Positions 56,574 through 64,000 of a stretch of DNA of 64,000 nucleotides are shown in pieces. Both the position numbers and the translations under genes were made by a program. Position 1 is the first letter of the stretch; each line of letters starts with the position of its first letter. The stretch lies in contig NC_071355.1 of the NCBI RefSeq assembly GCF_943734655.1, positions 28,370,964 through 28,434,963 on the forward strand, in the 5' to 3' direction. This DNA comes from Sabethes cyaneus (Eukaryota > Arthropoda > Insecta > Diptera > Culicidae). The notes beneath the pieces were generated by a model. The model was given only the letters and a program-made list of their open reading frames with translations. It ran no database searches and had not been told where the DNA came from.

Positions 56574-57539
56574 TTGACGTGGAATGGCCCATATATTTGC
56601 ATGTATTGCATGGCAATGCATGGTGCCATTGGGATCGCTGAAAGGAGTCGATGTAACGACTGGTTTGACGAGAAATGCCAAAGGATGTTAGCCAAGAAGA
56701 ATGCAGCGCAACCCAACCGCAACGAAGACAGCAAACCGTTTTACCGCGACAAAAAGCACCGCCTGGAAGATATGGAGTGCGAGAACATGGAACAGCTGTA
56801 TCATTCTCAGGAAACGCGTAAATTCTACAAGAACGTATACCAGGTGGTAAAAGTCAAATATACAAAAGGCGCGACAAGTTGGAAAGTCAGAACTATCGAG
56901 CGATCATCATTCTTAACACCACCGATAAAGTGCTTTATCAAATCATTTTTTGTCGTCATCGTCGCCATCTATCACCGCTAGGAAGTAGATTGCTGGGAAG
57001 TTATAGTGCCGGTTTTGTAGACGGACGCTCGACAACGCACCAAATTTTTGTACAGATCTTTAAAAAATGTCACAAATACCAAGTTTCTACGCACCACCTA
57101 TTCATATATTTTAAGGCTGCCTACGATACTATCGACCGTGAAGAGCTATGGGAAATTACAGACGGAAACGGCTTTCCCGAGAAGCTGAGAAAACTGAATA
57201 AGGCCACGATGGATGGGGTACAGTGCTGTATGACGATATCGGGTACGTTATCAAGTCCGTTTAAAATACGCAGGGGACTTCCACAAGGCGATGGTATTTC
57301 CTGTCTCCTGTTCAACATCGCACTAGAAAGTGTTATGAAAGGTACGGGTCTTAACATGCGGGGCACGATCTTCAATAATTCTATACAATTTATCTGTTTC
57401 GCGGACATTGTCGGAAGGATGTTCCAGGCGGTTGCTGCACATTATACAAAGCTGAAACATGAAGCAGTTAAGGTTGAATTAGTGTTGAATACTTCTAAAA
57501 CCAAGTACCTGCTAGCAGATCGAGCTGGTGTAGGTAATA

Positions 57540-57943
57540 CAGTGGACCCCCGTTCGTTTGAACGATTCCTCATGCAAACTAACGGGGTTAGTTTTTAACT
57601 TGAACAACTGGTAACCCTAAATTTGTTCGAACTTGTGTGAACTGGCTGCCCTGCTCTTTGTTATTGTTTTGGTGGTTTGATTCAGTTGGCAGTTGCAAGC
57701 AGCGAATATTCATTCTCCGATCGGATTTCTACCATAATCGTTGGGAAAACGCAATGTGAAACAGATTAAACACGCTAGATCAGCACAAACAAATCGTGTT
57801 TATGAGCATTGTCTGCATAAGCAAATGATGTCATATTGAGAATGACGTTTGAACCATTTTTAATCTGCACGTCGTGCAAACCAACAGGGTTCAAATTAAA
57901 AAGTGTTCAGATTAAAAACGGTCAAACGAACGGGGGTCCACGG
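57540..57943. mobile_element. 404-bp MITE with TA duplication inside an RTE
   Basis: TIRs CAGTGGACCCCCGTTCGTTT (from 57540) and its complement ending 57943 (TCAAACGAACGGGGGTCCAC then GG) match over about 21 of 22 bp. TA is duplicated at 57538-57539 and 57944-57945. RTE homology resumes directly on the right. CAGTGGACCCCCG-type ends and the TA target suggest a pogo/Tc1-type parent. No transposase. The 239-codon RTE frame runs into it and ends spuriously. Confidence 0.9.
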
Positions 57944-58197
57944 TAGTTGGTAGTCGACGGGGACGAGTTCAAGGTGCTGGACGAATTTGTATATCTCGAG
58001 TCGTTGATGACGTCGGATAACAACAGAGCAAGTAGAGAAATACGTGCTTACTACGGATTCCACGAAACCCTAAGGTCTGGAAAGCTTCACCTCCATACTA
58101 AATAATGTATCATGTACAAAACGCTAATAAGATCGGTAACAAGAAAGCACTGGCCATTTTTGAACGTCGTGTGCTGGAGTTCCCAAGCGGTAATGTG

Positions 58198-58285
58198 AGG
58201 TTTATTGTACTGTTATGGAGGTTTTCACTACCAATCTTGGTCTTAAATGGCATCATAAGAGCGTAATAAAACCCAAATTCTTACT
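58198..58285. mobile_element. Small palindromic MITE, first of two
   Basis: GGTTTATTGTACTGTTATGG and the right end ATAAGAGCGTAATAAAACCC form a palindrome around GGTCTTAAATGG. Its right arm is a relative of the element at 58382-58489. It interrupts RTE homology. Confidence 0.6.
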
Positions 58286-58381
58286 TGGGTTGTATTGTGG
58301 AGGAGAAGGATGAACCACGAGCTGACGCAGCTTTTCAGCAAAACCTGTATCTTAAAATTTGTTAACGGTGAAAGTGTACAA

Positions 58382-58489
58382 CCCAGGTAACAAGGAAGGT
58401 TTTGTTACACTCTTATGATGGTTCTTATGACCAAAATTAGAAATTAATACCATTATAAGAGTGCATTAAAACTCAAAATGTTACTTGGG
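58382..58489. mobile_element. Small palindromic MITE, second of two
   Basis: CCCAGGTAACA (58382) and TGTTACTTGGG (58479-58489) are terminal inverted repeats with one mismatch. The arms also share ACTCTTATGATGG/CATTATAAGAGT pairing. RTE reading resumes directly after it as EWAGHVVRM. Confidence 0.75.
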
Positions 58490-58767
58490 AATGGGCGGGA
58501 CATGTTGTGAGAATGCTGGACAACAACTCCGCATTAATGGTGTTCGCCTCGAATTTGTACCAGACGCAACGTGTTCAATGATTAGACCAAGTGGAGCAAG
58601 ACCTGGACATTTGAGAAATTGGACACGGACAAGAATGAACCGAGTTTGTTGGCAGGACTAGATAAAACTTTTTTCTACTGTAATCGTCAGCGAATTTTTT
58701 TGTTTCTGTACACAGGTGATATGTCTGCAAACTGAATTTTCGAATTTTAGCAACCATAATCAATATA

Positions 58768-60027
58768 AGGTACCCCGGGGCAAGTGGGAATACGGGGTAA
58801 GTGGGAACGGAGCTCATAACTCTCCTCAACCTCATTTTCTCCAACCGAACCTTTCTAGAAATGAATGATACAACTCAAACGCATGTATTAAAATTATAGA
58901 TTATTTATAACAGGCATTCCAAACATCAAAATTGGACTTTCAATTTGAGCGTTATTTTCAATTTGCGATGTAAGTTTGACGTACCTTTTTATAAATGATA
59001 TTTTGGCCACAGGCTTTACGTAAAAGTACATGTTTTTCTGACAGTAGGTAACATAATGAGGTATTAACAAATTACACCCGAAAGCACTTCAAAGCACCCG
59101 GGGCAAGTGGGACCTATTAAAAATAAAGTGTTTCAGCACAAAACTTCCTGTCTTAAACTTAATACATTTTTTAGATGAACTATCGAACATTTTCAGTTCA
59201 ATTACATAATATTTATACCAGTAAAGCTTTAAAATAAAACCGAAAAAGACTAAACCAAGGTGCCCCAAAAGAGAAGCCCACATGCACAGCTTGTGAGGAA
59301 ACAAACAGTTTGGTCACATTTTGGTTACACCTAAACGATGTTAATTGAATTTGGAAAGTCAAATTTGATATAATTAAGCAAATCTGCAACTGGAATTGAA
59401 ACAATAAAGTGTTGTGGTTATTAAAACGTAACTATCTCTTATGAGTAGCTCTAACGAATTGGGCATGGTAGAACAAACAGATCATAATCGTATTTTCGAG
59501 CTATTAAACAATGATTAATCCTAAATTACGTCTCGCAAGAATTGGATACAACGACATATTCAACTACATTTCATTACAATAATGCTTTACAGCGTAATTG
59601 CTCACGATCTGTGTTTTATATAAATTATAAAGTTGCCCGTTGTGATCTGATTTTGTTACGCTATTGTTAAATGAACCCTTCGTACAAATATTGTTTTTAA
59701 TTGCTTCTTGCAATGCTTTCACATTGCTGTATATTAACTTACACAATTTACTATTATTTTATGCTTTTTAATCAAATTTGACTATACGTCCCACTTTGGA
59801 CGTTTACTATTAATACCTATCGTGGGACCTATCGTTATAATTTTGAAAATTCTCCTCCAGATTCATTTCATGTAAATTGATAGGCCTTTTTCGTAATTAA
59901 TCATTCGAAGTGATACCACTGAAGAGTTTCTGTGCTAAAAGAATTTTGAAATAATCATAGGTATAGAGAACACAGTCGAATAAACCCAAACTATGCATTT
60001 TTAGGTCCCACTTGCCCCGATGTACCT
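58768..60027. mobile_element. TA-flanked non-autonomous DNA element with iterated terminal motif (family C)
   Basis: The left end AGGTACCCCGGGGCAAGTGG (from 58768) is inverted at 60005-60027 (complement AGGTACATCGGGGCAAGTGG), with TA on both sides. The motif near GGGGCAAGTGGGA repeats at 58791-58804 and 59099-59111. It is 1260 bp with no transposase. The architecture parallels family B at 49140 but the motif differs. Several short AT-rich minus-strand frames have no features. Confidence 0.82.
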
Positions 60028-60045
60028 TAATTGATTACATTTGAT

Positions 60046-60125
60046 AGTCCTTACCAGCGCTAGGTTTACTACTAAAGTCATATTATTTAGATCTGTCTTA
60101 TCAAACAATGATGATTTGATGACGC
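60046..60125. repeat. Direct repeat, left copy
   Basis: About 65-80 bp from CCTTACCAG through TTTACTACTAAAGTCA and CTGTCTTATCAAACAATGATG to GATGACGCA. It recurs in direct orientation at 61199-61263, with small indels. The two flank the element-A relic. Confidence 0.75.
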
Positions 60126-60285
60126 ATAAAACATTCCTATTGGGAGCAGTGATAAACAGACTTGGGTAACACTGAGACAATGCTCTCAGCATGCATTTTT
60201 TTTTTAAATTATTTTTTGTATTAATAGTAAATTAAATAATTAAAAAAAAATTGGAACTTCTAATCATACCAAGTAATAATATATT

Positions 60286-61195
60286 CTTTATACCGTGAAC
60301 GTACCGTATTCTACGCAGTTAAGACAGTTTTATGATTCTCCCTCTATTATAAGTATTCTAGATTTGTATTAACAACGTTGATAGCGGCAGCGTGTAGTGC
60401 TACGGTCTATAATATCTGTTAAAAAATATGGATTTAAAAGTTGACCAACAATTGAGAAAACTTTTCGTTTTGTAAACTTATCCACGGTGCCTAATTCTAC
60501 GCACTTTCTTGCGCATGTTACTAATTCTGCGCAAATGTGTTCCAAATTCTCGCACCTAAAAAGTTACAGCACATGACTGAAGTTATAATATATGCAAGAA
60601 TTGTAGGTCATATCTTGTATTGTAGGTACTATCTTCAAAAAAAATTTCATCAATTCCGGAACGGCCTTTTTTTGGAAAATCGAATTTTAGTTTTTAAAAT
60701 GCTTTTTTCTTCAGTGTAAAAATGACTTATTTTTTCAGTATTTTTTTATAAAAATTCAAAAGATTTTCTAAAAGTCATTCATAGATCATTTTTTGTAGGT
60801 GCTATAATTTTCGAAAATACTTAAATACCTTTTTTCCGGAAAGGACTTAAAAAAGTTTTTGTTAGAAAAACCTACAAATAGATATAGAAACCACTGTCCC
60901 GGTTCCTGATAGCTCCATGAGGTTGGTCACTCAAAAAAATCAAAAGATATGGTTTCATGAATTGGCGCTCGTAGGTTTGGACCTCGAGACGCTGCACAGG
61001 ATTCCAATCAATGCAAGTTGCAATGCAAGGTTCTACTTGAATTCTAATGCCTCTATGCCATTTGAGTGAGGTTGCGTCTTTCGCTTTTTCTTCCTAGGAC
61101 ATGTTACTGTGCATAATTTAGAACATGAATAAAGAATCAGTTCCTAAATCTGCGCAATACTGCATCGCATTTTTCTAAAGAAAGCACTGTTTGAA
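60286..61195 (-). mobile_element. Relic of element A interior, second copy
   Basis: The reverse complement aligns with parts of 470-1770, matching in three blocks: 60286-60400 with 1680-1770, 60400-60530 with 1550-1660, and 60870-61195 with 470-790. TGCGCAGAATTAGG-type motifs recur here (for example CTAATTCTGCGC near 60521). Neither 24-bp TIR is present. Confidence 0.78.
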
Positions 61196-61198
61196 ATC

Positions 61199-61263
61199 TA
61201 ATCCTTACCAGTTTACTACTAAAGTCACTTTAATCAGTTCTGTCTTATCAAATAATGACGCAG
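61199..61263. repeat. Direct repeat, right copy
   Basis: Matches 60046-60125 with about three substitutions and two small gaps. It is followed by unrelated sequence. Confidence 0.75.
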
Positions 61264-63240
61264 CATTTTTATCCTTATCCCATATCGCCTAAATTCAACG
61301 TAGTTAAATTTAAAATAATTTAAAAGTCACAAAAATGAAATTCGTCATACAGTCATACAACACAACACAGCGATAAGAGTATCCTTTCTACACTCCGGTC
61401 TGCAGCCAATACTGCAACTAACCGTTAGATAATGATTCCTTCCGCCCGCCTGTGTCGTCTAATGGAGGGTTCCTTTTTTCCTATCCGCATCACCACATGC
61501 CTCTGCACTATCGTCCGTCCGTCTACTCATTCGGAACGCGCCAGGAGGCTAAGGAAATGCAGAAAATCAACGTACACAAATAGGACAACGATAAGGAAGT
61601 CTCGTTTCGAAGCATGCAATGAACAGCTTTGTTTGCGAAAGGAAACCATCTAACTGATAAGCCAGCTGTGTGTACATCGTTTCTTGTCAGACCATGTCCT
61701 GAAACAACAAACAACTCAGTGGAAACCCCCTGCGGATATTCTGTCAGGAAGCGTCCTGGTACCTATTTTTACTACCGGTTGAGTACAAAAGGACACATTC
61801 AACCGTAATGACCACTAATCGTATTATCGCATTACAGACGGCCTGGTAGATATGTAACAGTATTAACCTTTATCAAGGTCTAGTTGTCGTCATTTGCGCC
61901 GTTTTCTGGGAACAAGTTGAGCATTAAATATTTAAATTACTTTCAATTGTTTCCCTCTCAAAGGACCTGCTAAAAAATAATGTTGAATTTCACACATAAA
62001 TTTGCATTCCAATTGTTAAATTCCCTAACCTGAAACTAATTTCCCCCAACCACCAATGCGACAAGTTAGAATGCTTTTAATGCACTTGTTACTCTCTAAC
62101 TCACTCACCCCTATCGCACAAAACACGATGACTCGTTGTTGACCTGTTGTAGTTGTTCTATCAACCGACGATTCCATCCTGCTTGTTGCTTGCGTGCTTC
62201 CGGGGCAGGGATTTTAATAATTCGCCGTTTCCTTTTCATTTCTTCGTGTATTGTTTCCTGCCCTTCCTTGGCTGTGCTACTGAGCGTAAACAATTAAATA
62301 TCCCCTTCACGCTGCCTGCCTACCTGCAGTACCTGTGTGAAGAAGACGATCCCTTTTTTCACCAGCCAGGACATATCGTTTAGAGGAAAGTCGGACAGGT
62401 AGACAGCCACCACGGACGAAGGTCCGAATGAACCTGCTTCCTGTGTGATGAGGTCCCGACAGTCGCGGTCAGTTAGTCACTGCCATCCGGCCCATTCGGG
62501 AGTCGTCCGCGCCTGGGAGCCGAGATCGTTAGTGCGAAGGGTGCTTAACCAAGCGACAAATTAATTCCATTTTCAGATACAAACGAAAGCACGGCCCAGC
62601 CAGAGTGGGTGCTGATCATTATTGTTTGGCTGCCTTTTTTGCTGCTGTTGCATGCTTCTGCTCGGAATACCTGTTGACCGAACCGGCCAGGCCAGCGCCA
62701 GCGATGTTGTTATAGAGAGAGGTGTGCCGGCCCGACGATTGTGCTGCGCAATCGAGGAAGAGGGTAATATCGGCTCTGTGGGAAATCGGCTACTTTCGGT
62801 CCGGTGGCGAACGAGAAGGGTGAACTGGTTACGGTCAGTCTGGTAATTGGGGGATGAATTTACACTTTTACTACGGCCCGTCGACAGGCATCGAGGCGAT
62901 TTCCGTTGATTGTTTTCGGTTCGCAGGGGTGAAAGGATAACATTTCAATAATGAATTATTCATACGAAAAGTCAGGTTCTCTGGGAAAATTATACGAGCG
63001 CACCTGTGGAATGTTTTTTTTTTGGGGTAACAGGTTATTTCCCACAGTGCGTGAAAAGTGGTTGCGGTTGATGTTTGCAACAATTATTACAATGTATTAG
63101 AATGTTTTATAACTGCTATAAAACAATATGAATAAAAAGATCTGATATTTCATAAGCTGGATTTGTTTGCAAAAGGATATGTGGAAATCGCTATTTACTT
63201 TCTTCATTGATGCATTACACGACTTTTTCGCTCTTTGGAA
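61264..63240. other. Unique DNA, no gene recognised
   Basis: 61400-62900 is GC-richer and apparently single copy; frames of 60-76 codons on both strands show no recognisable domains. 62900-63240 is AT-rich. No RNA gene or element terminus was recognised. Confidence 0.4.
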
Positions 63241-63300
63241 AAAACTACAAGGTATACAGCCCTAAGGGTTGTAAGAAAGGGTGACGTAGGACTGTGTCAT
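63241..63300 (-). repeat. Uninterrupted copy of element A target repeat
   Basis: On the minus strand this reads GTCCTACGTCACCCTTTC, then CAACCCTTAGGGCTGTATAC, then CTTGTAGTTTT. It equals 21-49 joined directly to 1884-1905, with one CCTTAG where the occupied copy has two. It is an internal empty-site control for the insertion at 50-1877. Confidence 0.8.
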
Positions 63301-64000
63301 ATAATACTCATTATATTGATAACATGTTTTAATCGATGAAGTATAACTTTATGTCTGATCATTAAATCAAAGACTAATGTAAACTGCATTTCTGGCATAT
63401 GCATATTTGAGTATTTGTGAGTATCATTGTTTGAGTGTTTATTTGTAAAAGAAGAGCGAAATATTCTGATTTAATTCTTCATTGAATCAATGGTGGTTTT
63501 GAAAAAAAACCGTTTGAAATTGTTTGGTGGCCCTGAAAAGAACTATGTTTGAGCTGATAGCACTTCTTAAAAATCAGTACTATAATTACTGTTGCCAATA
63601 TATAGATGGATGTCGCTATTCGGTCCTTTAGACTCTAGGATGATGGTTGCCCGCTAATACAGGAGTGATAGGAAATACCAAATCACTGTAAAGTAGAAAT
63701 GGATTAGTTTTATCAAAATACTGACCGTCCGTCAGTGCGATCGTGCGGTAAATGATAGTGTGCGATTTTATAGTCACTGGCACTGCCGTTGCTACTTGTA
63801 AGCTAGTGTAGGTATGGGAGAAACCAGATCCGCTGCTGCTGCTGCTCAAATAATTATCCGAATGGAACGTTAATCATTTAGAAAGTGTAGAAAAATCTTT
63901 CCATTCTTCAATTACTATAGTTCTTATAAGAACTGTTTAAGACCACAACGGCCTACTGCTGAATTTGCTGCCCGTCAGTCGATCCGTTTCCATTTGCCTT
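63301..64000. other. No gene recognised
   Basis: AT-rich, with a short CTG run (63832-63846). The 73-codon minus-strand frame at 63628-63849 begins with repeat-encoded serines and has no recognisable features. Confidence 0.4.

Larger units (their letters stand above)
56620..58670 (+). pseudogene. RTE-clade LINE, third lineage, 5'-truncated
   Basis: It starts in the linker (CNDWFDEKCQRMLAKKNAAQ) and gives HSQETRKFYKNVYQV, then a frame change to NYRAIIILNTTDKVLYQIIF, LGSYSAGFVDGRSTTHQIF, HHLFIYFKAAYDTIDREELW, GFPEKLRKLNKATMDGVQCC, FKIRRGLPQGDGISCLLFN, IALESVMKGTG and FICFADIVGRM, where the catalytic ADD reads ADI. After the MITE at 57540-57943 it resumes with DEFVYLESLMTSDNN. It ends with EWAGHVVRMLDNNSALMVF and LDQVEQDLDI. 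Two palindromic repeats at 58198-58285 and 58382-58489 also interrupt it. Confidence 0.85.

Overview
The window looks like repeat-rich intergenic or intronic DNA from a culicine mosquito (Aedes-like, less likely Culex). This rests on the repeat content: several lineages of RTE-clade LINE close to mosquito JAM1-type elements, an R1-clade LINE sitting in (AC)n microsatellites, relics of mosquito-type DD37E Tc1/mariner transposases, a tRNA-Glu-derived SINE, and many TA- or TTAA-flanked non-autonomous DNA transposons. No host protein-coding gene, rRNA or functional tRNA could be supported. Nearly every long open frame is transposon-derived or an artefact of simple repeats.

Layout. 0-2 kb: a 1.83-kb non-autonomous DNA element with perfect 24-bp terminal inverted repeats (TIRs) and a 6-bp target duplication; a homologous unoccupied site lies near 63.27 kb. 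4.2 kb: palindromic MITE. 6.6-9.05 kb: decayed RTE (minus). 9.05-9.6 kb: transposase relic next to a tRNA-Glu SINE. 9.65 kb: Helitron-like 5' end. 10.3-13.7 kb: palindromic MITE, Tc1 transposase relic, MITE built on a minisatellite, and a TTAA-flanked piggyBac-like element. 13.9-15 kb: RTE pieces. 15-17.6 kb: unique GC-richer DNA. 17.7-24 kb: MITE, SINE, DD37E relics and an RTE copy split by a hAT-like insertion that itself carries another RTE 3' piece. 24-28 kb: unannotated unique and AT-rich DNA. 28.3-30.0 kb: DD37E relic plus RTE, followed by about 725 bp of pure (CTAGGG)n.

30.9-35.4 kb: no recognisable genes. 35.4-46.5 kb is the most structured block. A full-length R1-clade element (ORF1 with three zinc knuckles; ORF2 with endonuclease, reverse transcriptase and a C-terminal Cys-His motif; 38-base poly(A)) lies head-to-tail with an older copy of the same family, with a (TG/AC)n array between them. 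The older copy is split by about 3 kb of other LINE sequence, itself containing a SINE-like insertion with a 23-bp target duplication. The upstream flank of the intact element is an RTE 5'-UTR-like piece followed by a second (TG/AC)n array.

46.5-64 kb: a 742-bp palindrome, a diverged 12-bp minisatellite, two about 1.3-kb TA-flanked elements with iterated terminal motifs, two RTE copies in divergent orientation (one with a 404-bp TA-flanked MITE inside), a second relic of the left-edge element, and unique DNA. The parts do not form a pathway; the window records nested transposition, and the only apparently intact coding system is the R1 element at 41-46 kb.
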